Assembly: GCF_900115065.1 (NCBI RefSeq)
Contig: NZ_FOVE01000013.1
Location: forward strand, 1 to 64,000
Source of the DNA: Formivibrio citricus
GTDB lineage: Bacteria > Pseudomonadota > Gammaproteobacteria > Burkholderiales > Chitinibacteraceae
Reading direction: 5' to 3'
Length of the DNA: 64,000 nt
The translations under genes were made by a program, and so were the position numbers. This document shows positions 20,351 through 32,663 of this stretch, piece by piece. The notes beneath the pieces were generated by a model. The model did no database searches, had not been told where the DNA came from, and saw nothing but the letters and a program-made list of their open reading frames with translations. How positions within the stretch are numbered: the first letter of the stretch is position 1; each line of letters opens with the position of its first letter.

Positions 20351-20356
20351 ATTATA
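20351..20356 (-). promoter_or_regulatory. Candidate -10 box for fba
   Basis: A perfect TATAAT on the minus strand, about 50 bases upstream of the fba ATG. The -35 position (around 20374-20379) is a poor match, so an activator may be needed. A candidate only. Confidence 0.35.
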
Positions 20357-20407
20357 CCGGAATCTGCGGGACAGATTCGCGCCTGCCCCGCCGATTGCTT
20401 ACCCAGA

Positions 20408-21580
20408 TCAAACTGCGCGCTGTTCGAGAATCTCGACAGCCGGCAGGGTCTTGCCTTCGAGGAACTCCAGGAAAGCGCCACCGCCGGTGGAAATGTAGCT
20501 CACCTGCTCGGTGATGCCATACTTGGCTACGGCGGCCAGCGTATCTCCGCCGCCGGCAATCGAGAAACCGCTGGAAGCGGCAATCGCGCGGGCAATCGCT
20601 TCCGTGCCCTTGCCGAACTGGTCGAACTCGAACACGCCCACCGGGCCGTTCCAGACAATGGTGCCGGCGGTCTTGAGGATTTCGGCGAGCTTGGCGGCGG
20701 AATCCGGGCCGATGTCGAAGATCATGTCATCGGCTTCGACGGCAGCCAGCGGCTTGGTCACGGCCGGCTCATCGGCAGCGAACTTTTTGCCCACGACCAC
20801 GTCGGTCGGCAGCGGCACGTCGCCGCCGCGCGCGCGGATCTTGGCGATGACCGACTTGGCATTACCCACCAGATCGGCTTCGGCCAGGGACTTGCCGACC
20901 TGCTGGCCTTCGGCGAGCAGGAAGGTGTTGGCGATGCCGCCGCCGACGATCAGTTGATCGACCTTGTCGGCCAGCGATTCGAGGATGGTGAGCTTGGTCG
21001 AGACCTTCGAACCGGCCACAATCGCCACCAGCGGCTTGGCCGGGGCCTTGAGCGCCTTGCCCAGCGCGTCGAGTTCGGCGGCCATCAGCAGACCGGCACC
21101 GGCTTCCTTGGCAAACTTGGCCACGGCATGGGTGGACGCTTCGGCGCGGTGCGCGGTGCCGAAGGCATCGTTCAGGAATACATCGCACAACGCGGCATAC
21201 TTCTGGCCGAGTTCGTCGCTGTTCTTCTTCTCGCCCTTGTTGCAGCGCACGTTCTCCAGCAGCACCACTTCGCCGACCTTGGCCTGATAACCTTCCCAGG
21301 CAGCGATGACCTTGACTTCCTTGCCCAGCACTTCGGACAGGCGCGCAGCTACCGGTACCAGAGAATCTTCCGGCTTGAATTCGCCTTCAGTCGGGCGCCC
21401 CAGGTGCGACATCACGATCACGGCCGCGCCGGCTTTGAGCGCAGCTTCGATGGTCGGAGCGCTGGCGCGGATACGGGTATCGTCGCCGATCTTGCCGTCG
21501 GCCACCGGTACATTGAGGTCAGCACGAATCAGGACACGCTTGCCGGCAAGCGCGATGTCGGTCATTTTGCGAAAGGCCAT
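20408..21580 (-). CDS. pgk: Phosphoglycerate kinase
   Basis: Converts 1,3-bisphosphoglycerate and ADP to 3-phosphoglycerate and ATP. 390 aa. It has the substrate-binding [43 protein letters not shown] and [14 protein letters not shown]. The nucleotide-binding end carries [13 protein letters not shown] and [17 protein letters not shown]. It lies between tkt (upstream) and fba (downstream), all on one strand. The gap gene that often sits between tkt and pgk in betaproteobacteria is not here. Confidence 0.97.
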   Translation of the reverse strand: MAFRKMTDIALAGKRVLIRADLNVPVADGKIGDDTRIRASAPTIEAALKAGAAVIVMSHLGRPTEGEFKPEDSLVPVAARLSEVLGKEVKVIAAWEGYQAKVGEVVLLENVRCNKGEKKNSDELGQKYAALCDVFLNDAFGTAHRAEASTHAVAKFAKEAGAGLLMAAELDALGKALKAPAKPLVAIVAGSKVSTKLTILESLADKVDQLIVGGGIANTFLLAEGQQVGKSLAEADLVGNAKSVIAKIRARGGDVPLPTDVVVGKKFAADEPAVTKPLAAVEADDMIFDIGPDSAAKLAEILKTAGTIVWNGPVGVFEFDQFGKGTEAIARAIAASSGFSIAGGGDTLAAVAKYGITEQVSYISTGGGAFLEFLEGKTLPAVEILEQRAV

Positions 21581-21613
21581 GATGGGATTCCTTCTAGGGG
21601 AGAATCAGACTGG

Positions 21614-21648
21614 AAAAACGCCGCCCGGTCTTGCGGGCGGCGTTTCTT
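21614..21648 (-). terminator. Terminator between tkt and pgk
   Basis: Stem AAACGCCGCCC (21616-21626) pairs with GGGCGGCGTTT (21635-21645). On the minus strand it ends GGCGGCGTTTTTCC, so it ends tkt transcription just before pgk. pgk therefore probably has its own promoter or relies on read-through. Confidence 0.8.
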
Positions 21649-21657
21649 TAATTCCGG

Positions 21658-23646
21658 TTACAGCAGCGACTTGGCGCGGGCGATGACGTTTTCCACCGAG
21701 AAGCCAAAGTGCTTGAACAGCGTGCCGGCCGGGGCGGATTCACCGAAGCGGTCGATACCGATCACACCGCCTTCAAGGCCGACATACTTGTACCAGAAGT
21801 CGGATACGCCGGCTTCGATCGCCAGACGCTTGACGCCCTTGGGCAGCACGGCATCGCGGTATTTGGCATCCTGCTTGTCGAAGACGTTGGTACACGGCAT
21901 CGAAACGACACGCACCTGCACGCCTTCGGCAGCAAGCTGCTCGGCCGCCTTCACCGCCAGATCGACTTCGGAACCGGTCGCGATCAGCACCAGTTGCGGC
22001 GCACCGGCGCAATCGCGCAGCACGTAACCGCCCTTGGCAATCGCGGCCACCTGCTCGGCAGAGCGTGCCTGGAACGCCAGGTTCTGTCGCGACAGGATCA
22101 GCGAAGACGGGGTATGCGCCTGCTCAACGGCATGCGCCCAGGCGGCCATGGTTTCCACGGTGTCGGCCGGACGCCAGACGTTCATGTTCGGGATGAGGCG
22201 CAGGGTTGCGACCTGCTCGATGGGCTGGTGCGTCGGGCCGTCTTCGCCGAGACCGATCGAATCGTGGGTAAAGACGAAGATCGAGTTGACCTTCATCAGC
22301 GCTGCCATGCGCAGGGCATTACGCGCGTATTCGGAGAACACGAGGAAGGTGCCGCCGAACGGACGGTAGCCGCCGTGCAGGCCGACGCCGTTCATGATCG
22401 CCGCCATGCCGAACTCGCGCACACCGTAGGAAATGTAGTTGCCGCCGTCCTTGGTCAACTGGGTACAGCCCTTCCAGTTGGTGAGGTTGGAGCCGGTCAG
22501 GTCGGCGGAACCGCCGAGGAATTCGGGCAAGTTCGGCGCCAGCAGGTTGATGGCATTTTGCGAAGCCTTGCGGGTTGCCACGGTTTCGGCCTTGGCTACG
22601 GTCTCCGCCACGGCCTTTTCTGCCACCTCGGCAAAGTTGGCGGGCAGTTCATTGGCCATGCGGCGCTTGAATTCGGCAGCGAGTTCCGGGAATTCGGCGG
22701 CATAAGCAGAGAATTTCTGGTTCCACGCCACTTCCGTGGTAGCGCCAAACGCCTTCTTGCTCCAGCCGGCATAGACTTCGGCCGGAATCACGAACGGTTC
22801 GTGGTTCCAGCCGATGGCCGCACGCGTGGCCGCAATTTCGGCATCGCCGAGCGGTGCGCCGTGGCAGTCGTGCCCGCCGGCCTTGTTGGGCGAGCCCTGA
22901 CCGATCACGGTACGGCAGCAGATCAGGGTCGGCTTGTTGGTTTCGGCCTTGGCGGCCTCGATCGCGGCATTGAGTGCATCGACGTCGTGACCGTCCACGT
23001 TGCGCACCACATGCCAGCCGTAGGCTTCGAAACGCGCTGGCGTATCGTCGGTGAACCATCCTTCGACGTGGCCATCGATGGAAATACCGTTGTCGTCCCA
23101 GAAGGCGACCAGTTTGCCCAAGCCCCAAGTACCGGCCAGCGCACAGACTTCATGCGAGATGCCTTCCATCATGCAGCCGTCGCCCATGAACACCCAGGTA
23201 TGGTGATCGACGATTTCGTGACCGGGGCGGTTGAATTCCTTGGCCAGCAGTTTTTCCGCGAGCGCCATGCCCACGGCATTGGCGATGCCCTGCCCCAGCG
23301 GGCCGGTCGTGGTTTCGATGCCCGGCGTGTAGCCGTACTCGGGGTGGCCCGGGGTACGCGAGTGGAACTGGCGGAACTGCTTCAGGTCTTCGATCGAAAG
23401 GTCGTAGCCGGTCAGGTGCAGCAGGGCATAGTGCAGCATCGAGCCGTGGCCGTTGGAAATGACGAACCGGTCGCGGTTGATCCATTTCGGGTTGGCCGGA
23501 TTGTGGCGGTAGTGGTTGTTGCCCCACAGCGCAACGGCGATTTCCGCCATGCCCATCGGCATGCCCGGGTGCCCCGAGTTGGCTTTCTGAACCGCATCCA
23601 TGGCAAGAGCACGAATGGCGTTGGCAAGTTCTGTTCGCGTGACCAT
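21658..23646 (-). CDS. tkt: Transketolase
   Basis: Thiamine-diphosphate enzyme moving two-carbon units between sugar phosphates (pentose phosphate and Calvin pathways). 662 aa. Seen: [16 protein letters not shown], the TPP/Mg motif [13 protein letters not shown]...[25 protein letters not shown], and [17 protein letters not shown] in the pyrimidine-binding domain. The ATG at 23646 ([18 protein letters not shown]) fits family length; upstream in-frame codons lie in non-coding sequence. An AAAGGGA lies about 13 bases upstream. Confidence 0.96.
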   Translation of the reverse strand: MVTRTELANAIRALAMDAVQKANSGHPGMPMGMAEIAVALWGNNHYRHNPANPKWINRDRFVISNGHGSMLHYALLHLTGYDLSIEDLKQFRQFHSRTPGHPEYGYTPGIETTTGPLGQGIANAVGMALAEKLLAKEFNRPGHEIVDHHTWVFMGDGCMMEGISHEVCALAGTWGLGKLVAFWDDNGISIDGHVEGWFTDDTPARFEAYGWHVVRNVDGHDVDALNAAIEAAKAETNKPTLICCRTVIGQGSPNKAGGHDCHGAPLGDAEIAATRAAIGWNHEPFVIPAEVYAGWSKKAFGATTEVAWNQKFSAYAAEFPELAAEFKRRMANELPANFAEVAEKAVAETVAKAETVATRKASQNAINLLAPNLPEFLGGSADLTGSNLTNWKGCTQLTKDGGNYISYGVREFGMAAIMNGVGLHGGYRPFGGTFLVFSEYARNALRMAALMKVNSIFVFTHDSIGLGEDGPTHQPIEQVATLRLIPNMNVWRPADTVETMAAWAHAVEQAHTPSSLILSRQNLAFQARSAEQVAAIAKGGYVLRDCAGAPQLVLIATGSEVDLAVKAAEQLAAEGVQVRVVSMPCTNVFDKQDAKYRDAVLPKGVKRLAIEAGVSDFWYKYVGLEGGVIGIDRFGESAPAGTLFKHFGFSVENVIARAKSLL

Positions 23647-23770
23647 GGACAGACTATCCCTTTCTTTGAAAACGTGGATTTCGGGCCGAAAACTCCAACC
23701 CGCTGAAATAGCGCGCATTATCCGGGAAGCGACGGGGTCAAGACAACCGTAAAACATGCCTGTCCGACAA

Positions 23771-23799
23771 AAAACAGGGGCGAACCAAGGTTCGCCCCA
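23771..23799 (-). terminator. Terminator of phaC
   Basis: Ten-base inverted repeat GGGGCGAACC (23777-23786) and GGTTCGCCCC (23789-23798). On the minus strand it is followed by TGTTTTTTG, 22 bp past the phaC stop. Confidence 0.75.
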
Positions 23800-23820
23800 C
23801 ATCAGTCTTACACAAACATT

Positions 23821-25536
23821 TTATTCAACAACGTATTTGCCCGGCGCGGCCCCTTGATTGGGATGAGCCCGGCTGGAAAGCTTCGGCTTGACCTGGTTGC
23901 CGGACAGCCCGCGCAGCCACTCGACCCAGTTGGGCCACCACGATCCGGCCACGTTTTCCTGCCGCTCCAGCCATTCTTCGGCAGTCTCGCCCGGCTGGGC
24001 CTCGCCCTGCCAGTAGGTACGCTTGCACTTGGGGCCGGGCGGATTGATGATGCCGATGATGTGCCCGGAGGACGACAGCGTGAACTTGACCGGACCGCCC
24101 GTGCGGTGAACCAGCGAGTAGGTCTGCTTCCACGGTGCGATGTGGTCTTCTTCGGCGCTGACCATGTAGATCGGCTGCCTGATCTTGGCCAGATTGATCG
24201 ACTGCCCCGCCACCTTGATCGCATCGGGCTCGACCAGCTTGTTCTTCCAGTACAGTTCGCGCAGGTAGAAGCGGTGCATTTTCTCCGGCATGCGCGTGGT
24301 GTCCATGTTCCAGAAAAGGATATCGAACGCCATCGGCGTTTCGCCGAGCAGGTAGTTGCCGATCCAGTAGTTCCAGATCAGGCTGTTGGGACGCAGCATG
24401 CGAAAACTCGACGCCATTTCCTTGCCGTCCAGGTAGCCTTTGCGCGCCATCAGGTTTTCAATGAAGGAAAGACCTTCTTCGTCGATGAACACCTCAATAT
24501 CGCCCGGGCGCTTGAAGTCGGTCAGCGTGGTCAGCAGGGTCGCCGAATTGACCGGCACGTTGTCCGGATCGTTGCGGTTGGCCCAGGCCAGATAGGTCGT
24601 GACCAGCGTACCGCCGATGCAGTATCCGGCCAGATTGACCTTGTCGGAACCGGAGATTTCCTTGGCCACCTCGACGATCTTCGCCACGCCTTCGGTCAGG
24701 TATTCATCGAAGCCGATATCGCGCATCGAGCTGTCCGGGTTCTTCCAGCTCGTGATGAACACGGAGAATCCCTGATCGGTCAGGTATTTGACCAGGCTCT
24801 TTTGCGGATTGAGGTCAAGCACGTAGAACTTGTTGATCCACGGAGAAACGATCACCAGCGGCACTTTGTGCACGGTTGGCGTAGTGGCTTCGTAATGGAT
24901 CACTTCCAGCAGCTTGCCGCGATAGACCACCGCACCCGGCGTCGTGGCGAGATTCTCGCCGACCTTGAACGCGGAAAGGTCGGTCATGCTGATATCGCCA
25001 TTGGCGACATCCTGGGAAAAATTCTTGAACCCGGCGAACAGGCTCTCGCCCTTGCTGGACAGCGCTTTGGCGATCGCCATCGGGTTACTGAAGAAGAAGT
25101 TGGTTGGCGCAACCGCGTTGAGCCATTGCCGCAGCCAGAATGCCGAGCGACTGCGCTCCTGATCCGACAGCCCCGGCGTTTCGTACAAGGCATCCTGCAG
25201 CCAGCGGGTGTTGAGCAGGTACCATTCCTTGAGCGAATCCCAGAACGGCACTTCATCCCAGACCGGATCGGCAAAACGGGTATCTTCCGGGTTGGGCGGG
25301 AAGACGTCGGTATCCGGCTCCCCGAGAAAACGATCCATCGCGAACTGCTGCCAGCGCGCCACATCGCTGGTATAGCGGCCCATGGCGGAAGCCAGTGCAT
25401 CGGGATTCAATAGCCAGGCCTGTTGCGCCTTGAACCAGATGGAAACCATGCCGAACGGGTCAAAGGCCTGACGCAATTCGTGCTGGAGTGACGCATTGCG
25501 CACCGCCTGTTCTTCAAAAAAATGTTTGACCGACAT
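23821..25536 (-). CDS. phaC: Class I poly(3-hydroxyalkanoate) synthase
   Basis: Polymerises (R)-3-hydroxyacyl-CoA into polyester storage granules. 571 aa, the class I length. Seen: PhaC N-terminal domain (FDPFGMVSIWFKAQQAW), the lipase-like box GYCIGG with the catalytic Cys at residue 306, and later D and H motifs (SAEEDHIAPW, SSGHIIGIINPP). The ATG at 25536 (MSVKHFFEE) follows a GGGAGG ribosome site. No phaA, phaB or phasin gene is adjacent, so the rest of the pathway must be encoded elsewhere. Confidence 0.96.
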   Translation of the reverse strand: MSVKHFFEEQAVRNASLQHELRQAFDPFGMVSIWFKAQQAWLLNPDALASAMGRYTSDVARWQQFAMDRFLGEPDTDVFPPNPEDTRFADPVWDEVPFWDSLKEWYLLNTRWLQDALYETPGLSDQERSRSAFWLRQWLNAVAPTNFFFSNPMAIAKALSSKGESLFAGFKNFSQDVANGDISMTDLSAFKVGENLATTPGAVVYRGKLLEVIHYEATTPTVHKVPLVIVSPWINKFYVLDLNPQKSLVKYLTDQGFSVFITSWKNPDSSMRDIGFDEYLTEGVAKIVEVAKEISGSDKVNLAGYCIGGTLVTTYLAWANRNDPDNVPVNSATLLTTLTDFKRPGDIEVFIDEEGLSFIENLMARKGYLDGKEMASSFRMLRPNSLIWNYWIGNYLLGETPMAFDILFWNMDTTRMPEKMHRFYLRELYWKNKLVEPDAIKVAGQSINLAKIRQPIYMVSAEEDHIAPWKQTYSLVHRTGGPVKFTLSSSGHIIGIINPPGPKCKRTYWQGEAQPGETAEEWLERQENVAGSWWPNWVEWLRGLSGNQVKPKLSSRAHPNQGAAPGKYVVE

Positions 25537-25653
25537 TTTGCCTCCCGTTTCTTTCTGTAAAAAATGCATGTATCCCGAAATATTCAGCTTAGGCGGCAAG
25601 CGGTCAAAAAACAAATCACATTCCAGCCAGAAACGGGGGCACCAGCTGAAAAA

Positions 25654-27353
<1,700 letters not shown>

Positions 27354-27376
27354 GTCTCTATCCGGTCAATTGCTGC

Positions 27377-27382
27377 TAGAAT
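27377..27382 (+). promoter_or_regulatory. Candidate -10 box for lptD
   Basis: TAGAAT, 35 bases before the lptD ATG, in the short gap shared with amgK. No clear -35 match. Low confidence. Confidence 0.3.
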
Positions 27383-27416
27383 CCGCGCATTGTACCAAGT
27401 GAGCCGCTGCGGCCCC

Positions 27417-29585
27417 ATGCCTGCGTTCAAACCCTGCCCCTTTCGTCTGTCCCTGCTGGCCGCGCTGCTGGCAGGCCTGTCTGCGCCCGTACTCGCCAAT
27501 CCCGGGGAAAAGCCGGAGCCCCCCACCTTCATCCAGTCCGACGAAGCCAGCGCACGGGAAGGCGAGTTCGCCGAAGCGCGCGGCAACGTCGTCGTCACGC
27601 GTGAAAAACTCAAGGTCGAAGGCGACTGGGCGCACTACACGATCCAGGACGACCGCCTGCGCGCCGGCGACAAAGTCACGATGAACAAGGATGGCGACGT
27701 ACTGACAGGAACAAAGCTCGACATGCTGGTCGAGCCGCGCAAGGGCGACCTGCTCGATCCCACGTTCCAGATGGCAAAAGGCGCGGCACGCGGCGATGCC
27801 GTCAAGCTGCTATTCGAAGGCCCGGACCGTTACGCCATCAAACAAGGGCGAATGACCACCTGCGCGCCGGGCAACAACGACTGGTACCTGCATTCGAGCA
27901 CGCTCGACCTCGACTACAACGCCAACCGGGGGCAAGCCTGGAACGGCTGGGTCGAGTTCAAGGGCACGCCGATCTTCTACTACCCCTGGCTGGATTTCTC
28001 GCTCGACCACTCGCGCAAGAGCGGCTTCCTCGCGCCGTCGCTCGGCATGAACAGCAAGAACGGCCTGCAGGTCCAGACACCCTATTACCTCAACCTGGCA
28101 CCCAATTACGATGCCACGATCTACCCGCGCTACATGAGCCGGCGCGGCATGATGGTCGGAGGCGAGTTCCGTTATCTGGATCTGGATTACACCGGGGTGT
28201 TCCGCGCTGAAGGCATCCAGGACCGCATCGACGACAAGAGCCGCACCAGCGTACTGTTCCAGCATGCGCAGAAGATCAATCCAAACCTTGGATTAAGCCT
28301 GAACATCCAGAAGGTTTCTGACAACAACTATTTCTCCGACTTCGGCGAAAGACTGTCTGTTTCGTCGCAAAGCAATTTACCACGCGAAGGTACGCTGACC
28401 TATTCGCAGGAAACCTGGAACGGCTTCATGCGCTGGCAGCGCTACCAGACGCTCAGCACGCTCACCAACCCGGTCGACAAGCCCTACGACCGCATGCCGC
28501 AGTTCTATTTCACTGGCCAACCGCAAATCAAGCCCTGGCTAGCCACAAACATCAGCGGAGAACTGACCGACTTCAACCATCCGGACAAGATCAGCGGCTT
28601 GCGCAGCTGGGCCTATCCCAGCATGGCGCTACCTTACAACGAATCCTGGGGCTTCATCACGCCCAAGGTTGGCGTACATGCGACGTCGTACAATCTGCAT
28701 CAAACCAACGCTGCCAACGCAAACTACACGCGAACATTGCCCATCGCCAGCCTCGACAGCGGCCTGTTTTTCGAGCGCGAGTTAAAGATCGGCAACGGCA
28801 ATTTCCTGCAAACCTTCGAGCCGCGCGCCTATTACGTCTACATCCCTTATCGCAAGCAATCGAACCTGCCCATATTCGATTCGGGCGAAACCGATCTTTC
28901 GTTCACCCAGCTTTTCAGCGAGAACCAGTACTCCGGACAGGACCGCATCAACGACGCCAACCAGGTTACGCTCGCGGTCACCAGCCGACTGTTTGAATCG
29001 GATAACGGCATCGAACGACTGAACGTTACCGTCGGCCAGCGTCTTTACTTCGCCAACCAGCGCGTAACACTGACAACAACTGAAAATACTGAAAGCCCGA
29101 GTCGCTCCGACTGGTTGCTCACCGTGGGTGCGCGTTTCTGGAAAGACTTGTCCGCCAACTACGGCATGCAGTACAACCAGGCAGACTCCAGCCTGCGCCG
29201 TTCCGACCTGACCATGACCTGGCGGCCGGGAGACTACCGCACGCTGAACCTGCGCTATTCGATCAACCGCATCTCCGACACCCGCTCCGCCGACATTTCC
29301 GGCCAGTGGCCGATGGGCAACGGCTGGTACGCGCTGGGCCGCTACAATTACTCGATCAAGGACAGCCGCGCACTGGAAACCTTGGGCGGCGTCGAATACA
29401 ACGCCGGCTGCTGGGCTTTGCGCCTGGCGGCACAGCGTTATGTGACCAGCGTCACTGACACCACGACGTCCTTCTTTGCATTGCTGCAACTGGGCGGCAT
29501 CGCGGGTATCGGCAGCAACCCGCTCGATACCATCCGGCAGTCCATTCCGGGCTACAGCAACACCTATGCCCCTCCGCGTTTTTGA
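27417..29585 (+). CDS. lptD: LPS-assembly protein LptD
   Basis: Outer-membrane beta-barrel that inserts lipopolysaccharide into the outer leaflet. 722 aa. A signal peptide (CPFRLSLLAALLAGLSAPVLA) is followed by an OstA-like jellyroll (EARGNVVVTREKLKVEGDWA) and the barrel (KGTPIFYYPWLDFSLD, RKSGFLAPSLG; C-terminal Cys in YNAGCWALRLAAQRY, one of the disulfide-forming positions). The longer open frame upstream is antisense to amgK and is rejected. It heads an operon with surA, the chaperone that helps LptD fold. Confidence 0.95.
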   Translation: MPAFKPCPFRLSLLAALLAGLSAPVLANPGEKPEPPTFIQSDEASAREGEFAEARGNVVVTREKLKVEGDWAHYTIQDDRLRAGDKVTMNKDGDVLTGTKLDMLVEPRKGDLLDPTFQMAKGAARGDAVKLLFEGPDRYAIKQGRMTTCAPGNNDWYLHSSTLDLDYNANRGQAWNGWVEFKGTPIFYYPWLDFSLDHSRKSGFLAPSLGMNSKNGLQVQTPYYLNLAPNYDATIYPRYMSRRGMMVGGEFRYLDLDYTGVFRAEGIQDRIDDKSRTSVLFQHAQKINPNLGLSLNIQKVSDNNYFSDFGERLSVSSQSNLPREGTLTYSQETWNGFMRWQRYQTLSTLTNPVDKPYDRMPQFYFTGQPQIKPWLATNISGELTDFNHPDKISGLRSWAYPSMALPYNESWGFITPKVGVHATSYNLHQTNAANANYTRTLPIASLDSGLFFERELKIGNGNFLQTFEPRAYYVYIPYRKQSNLPIFDSGETDLSFTQLFSENQYSGQDRINDANQVTLAVTSRLFESDNGIERLNVTVGQRLYFANQRVTLTTTENTESPSRSDWLLTVGARFWKDLSANYGMQYNQADSSLRRSDLTMTWRPGDYRTLNLRYSINRISDTRSADISGQWPMGNGWYALGRYNYSIKDSRALETLGGVEYNAGCWALRLAAQRYVTSVTDTTTSFFALLQLGGIAGIGSNPLDTIRQSIPGYSNTYAPPRF

Positions 29586-29598
29586 GTGAGAGACCGAC

Positions 29599-30882
29599 AT
29601 GAAGCCTTTGCAACACACCCTCGCCATCGCCGCGCTTGCCATCCCGCTTTTCGCCAGCGCAGCCGTCGTCACCGCCGACCGCGTGGTCGCAGTGGTCAAC
29701 CGCAGCGTCATTACCAAGCTTGAACTCGACGAACGGGTGAAATCGATCCGCCAGAACCTCGCCCGTAGCGGCACACAAGCTCCGCCCGCCAGCGTTCTTG
29801 AGCAGGAAGCGCTGGACCGCATGGTGACCGAACAGGTTTTGCTGGAGCAGGCCAAGACATTGGGCATCCAGGTCGACGATACCCAGCTCGAACAGGCGCT
29901 GGCCCGCATCGCGCAAAACAACAAACTGACCCTGCCGGAATTGCGCAAGCAACTGGAAAAGGATGGCATCAACTGGAAGCGCTTCGGCGCCGAGATTCGC
30001 CAAGAAATGACGCTGGCCTTCCTGCGCGAGCGTGAAATCGACAACAAGGTCATCGTGACCGACTCCGAGGTTGCCGACTACCTGCACCTGAACGCCAACA
30101 AGCCGCAGCGCGAATACCGTCTGGCGCAGATCATGGTCAGCCTGCCGGAAAACGCGACCCCCGAGCAAATCCAGGCCAAACGCGCACGCATCCTCGCGGC
30201 CCGCCAAGAGCTCGCCGAAGGCAAGGATTTCAACGCAGTTGCAGCGATCTACTCCAATGCCCCCGATGCAGCCAATGGCGGCGTGCTGGGCTGGCGCCCC
30301 GCCGGCAGCCTGGCGCCGGCCTTCGTCGAGCTTCTGGACCAGATGCCGGCCGGCGGCATGACCGACATCGTGCGCAGCGCGTCCGGCCTGCATCTCTTCA
30401 AGCTGCTCGACAAGCGCGAACAGTCCGACAAGATGGTCATCCGCCAGACCCATGCCCGGCACATCCTGATCCGTACCAACGAGATCGTCTCCGAAACGGA
30501 CGCCCAGCAAAAGCTGGCCCAGATCCGCGCCCGCCTGCAGCACAACGAAAAATTCGAGGAACTGGCTCGCCTGTACTCCGACGACACCAGCGCCGCAAAA
30601 GGCGGCGAACTGGGCTGGATCTCGCCAGGCGAAACCGTTCCCGATTTCGAGCAGGCCATGAACCGCCTCCAGCCGGGCGAGATCAGCCCCCCGGTCAAGA
30701 GCCCGTTCGGCTTCCACCTGATCCAGGTGCTGGAGCGCCGCGACCAGGACGTCACGCAGGAGAACCGGCGCATGAAGGTCCGCCTGGAGCTCAAGCAGCG
30801 CAAGGCCGAAGAAAGCTATGAAGACTGGGTACGCCAATTGCGCGACAAAGCCTATATTTCCATCCGCCTGAAAGACGAGTAA
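29599..30882 (+). CDS. surA: Periplasmic chaperone/peptidyl-prolyl isomerase SurA
   Basis: Escorts outer-membrane proteins through the periplasm. 427 aa. It has a signal peptide (HTLAIAALAIPLFASA), a SurA N-terminal chaperone domain (ADRVVAVVNRSVITKLELDER), and two parvulin domains at about residues 170-272 and 285-382 (second: ARHILIRTN to FGFHLIQVLERR). It starts 13 bp after lptD and is followed by pdxA and rsmA, the classical lptD-surA-pdxA-rsmA order. Confidence 0.96.
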   Translation: MKPLQHTLAIAALAIPLFASAAVVTADRVVAVVNRSVITKLELDERVKSIRQNLARSGTQAPPASVLEQEALDRMVTEQVLLEQAKTLGIQVDDTQLEQALARIAQNNKLTLPELRKQLEKDGINWKRFGAEIRQEMTLAFLREREIDNKVIVTDSEVADYLHLNANKPQREYRLAQIMVSLPENATPEQIQAKRARILAARQELAEGKDFNAVAAIYSNAPDAANGGVLGWRPAGSLAPAFVELLDQMPAGGMTDIVRSASGLHLFKLLDKREQSDKMVIRQTHARHILIRTNEIVSETDAQQKLAQIRARLQHNEKFEELARLYSDDTSAAKGGELGWISPGETVPDFEQAMNRLQPGEISPPVKSPFGFHLIQVLERRDQDVTQENRRMKVRLELKQRKAEESYEDWVRQLRDKAYISIRLKDE

Positions 30883-30887
30883 CCCCC

Positions 30888-31868
30888 ATGCCCGAGCGAC
30901 CTTGGCCCGTTCTGGCCCTCACCACCGGCGAACCTGCCGGCGTGGGGCCGGAACTGGCGTCCCTCCTTGTCCATACCGCTTATCCCGCCCGACTGGTTCT
31001 GCTGGGCGACCGCGATTTGATCCGGCAACGCGCGGGCCATGCGGCAGAAGCCTGGCCCGATTACCGCCCCGGAACCGAGGCGCCGGTCTCGATCCTGCAC
31101 ATCCCGCTGACCGTGCCCGCCTGCCCCGGCCAGCTCGATACGCGCAATGCCGGCTACGTACTGGCCTTGCTCGACCGCGCCACGGAAGGGTGTCTCGCCG
31201 GCGAATTCGACGCCATGGTCACCGCACCAATCCACAAGGGCGTGATCAACGACGCGTTCCCCGAGCGGCATTTCTACGGTCATACCGAGTATCTCGCTGA
31301 CAAATGCGGCGTCGACCTGGTCGTCATGATGCTCGCTGGCGGCACGCTGCGCGTGGCGCTGGCGACGACGCACCTGCCGCTCAAGGAAGTCCCGGCGGCG
31401 ATCACATCCGAATCGCTGACCCGCATCTTGCGCATCCTGCACACCGACCTGCGCGACAAGTTCGGCTTCGCTACGCCGCGCATCCTCGTGGCGGGGCTCA
31501 ACCCGCATGCCGGCGAAGGCGGACACATGGGGCGCGAGGAAATCGACGTCATCGCGCCGGTACTGGAACACCTGCGCGCCGAGGGCATGCACCTCGTTGG
31601 TCCGCTGCCCGCCGACACGCTGTTCACGCCGCGCCAACTGGAACAGGGCGATGCCGTGCTCGCGATGTACCACGATCAGGGACTGCCGGTGCTGAAATAC
31701 GCCACCTTCGGCCAGGGCATCAACATCACGCTCGGCCTGCCCATCATCCGCACCTCGGTCGACCACGGCACCGCGCTCGACCTGGCCGGCACCGGCCGTG
31801 CCGACCCCGGCAGCCTGCATGCCGCCATCACGCTGGCCGCAGAGCTCGCCGCAAGGAAAAAATCATGA
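30888..31868 (+). CDS. pdxA: 4-hydroxythreonine-4-phosphate dehydrogenase
   Basis: NAD-dependent step of pyridoxal phosphate synthesis. 326 aa. Metal and substrate motifs: TAPIHKGVINDAF, GHTEYLA, AGLNPHAGEGGHMG, MYHDQGLPVLKY and IRTSVDHGTALDLAGTG. Its stop overlaps the rsmA start by four bases (ATGA), so the two are translationally coupled. Confidence 0.96.
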   Translation: MPERPWPVLALTTGEPAGVGPELASLLVHTAYPARLVLLGDRDLIRQRAGHAAEAWPDYRPGTEAPVSILHIPLTVPACPGQLDTRNAGYVLALLDRATEGCLAGEFDAMVTAPIHKGVINDAFPERHFYGHTEYLADKCGVDLVVMMLAGGTLRVALATTHLPLKEVPAAITSESLTRILRILHTDLRDKFGFATPRILVAGLNPHAGEGGHMGREEIDVIAPVLEHLRAEGMHLVGPLPADTLFTPRQLEQGDAVLAMYHDQGLPVLKYATFGQGINITLGLPIIRTSVDHGTALDLAGTGRADPGSLHAAITLAAELAARKKS

Positions 31869-32662
31869 AATCGCATATCCCCCGCAAACGCTTCGGCCAG
31901 AACTTCCTGCAGGATCAGGGTGTCATCGCCGACATCCTCAATGCCGTTTCGCCAGAATCGACGGACGTCATCGTCGAAATCGGTCCGGGGCTCGCCGCGC
32001 TGACCCAACCGCTGCTCGAACGCGTCCCGCACTTGCACGCCGTGGAAATCGACCGCGACATCGTGGCACGCCTGAACGAACGCTTCACGCCGCAACGCCT
32101 GACCCTTCACAACGCCGATGCGCTGAATTTCGACTTCGGCGCACTGGCACGCGAAATCGCGCCGGGTGGCAAGATTCGCCTCGTCGGCAACCTGCCCTAC
32201 AACATCTCCACGCCGTTGCTCTTCCATCTGGCGAGCTTCGCCGACGTCATCGACGACATGCACTTCATGCTGCAGAAGGAAGTCGTCGACCGCATGGTTG
32301 CCTCCCCCGGCACCACCGATTACGGGCGTCTCGGCATCATGCTGCAATACCGTTTCGTCATGGACCGCGTGCTCGACGTCCCGCCCGCCGCATTCAACCC
32401 GCCGCCCAAGGTCGATTCCGCAGTCGTGCGCATGATTCCCTGGCCCAACCTGCCGCACCGGGCACAGGACGAAGCCCTGTTCGAGGAAGTCGTACAGACC
32501 GCCTTTGCCCAGCGCCGCAAAACGCTGCGCAACAACCTCAAGGGCGTGGTGACGGACGACGATCTGGCGACACTGGCGATTGATCCGGGCTGCCGCCCGG
32601 AAAACGTCACGGTGGCGCAATATGTCGCGCTCGCCAACCATCTGGCGCAACACATGTCGTAA
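31865..32662 (+). CDS. rsmA: 16S rRNA dimethyladenosine transferase
   Basis: Dimethylates two adjacent adenines near the 3' end of 16S rRNA (KsgA). 265 aa. Seen: KRFGQNFLQD, SAM-binding VEIGPGLAALT, the NLPYNIS catalytic motif, and FNPPPKVDSAVV. The ATG at 31865 overlaps the pdxA stop. It is the last gene of the lptD operon. Directly after the stop comes a 140-bp element with inverted ends. Confidence 0.96.
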   Translation: MKSHIPRKRFGQNFLQDQGVIADILNAVSPESTDVIVEIGPGLAALTQPLLERVPHLHAVEIDRDIVARLNERFTPQRLTLHNADALNFDFGALAREIAPGGKIRLVGNLPYNISTPLLFHLASFADVIDDMHFMLQKEVVDRMVASPGTTDYGRLGIMLQYRFVMDRVLDVPPAAFNPPPKVDSAVVRMIPWPNLPHRAQDEALFEEVVQTAFAQRRKTLRNNLKGVVTDDDLATLAIDPGCRPENVTVAQYVALANHLAQHMS

Positions 32663-32663
32663 A

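Noticed and set aside
21709-23706. A 665-codon open frame on the plus strand
   Set aside because: Antisense to transketolase, which has all expected motifs. High GC leaves the opposite frame open.
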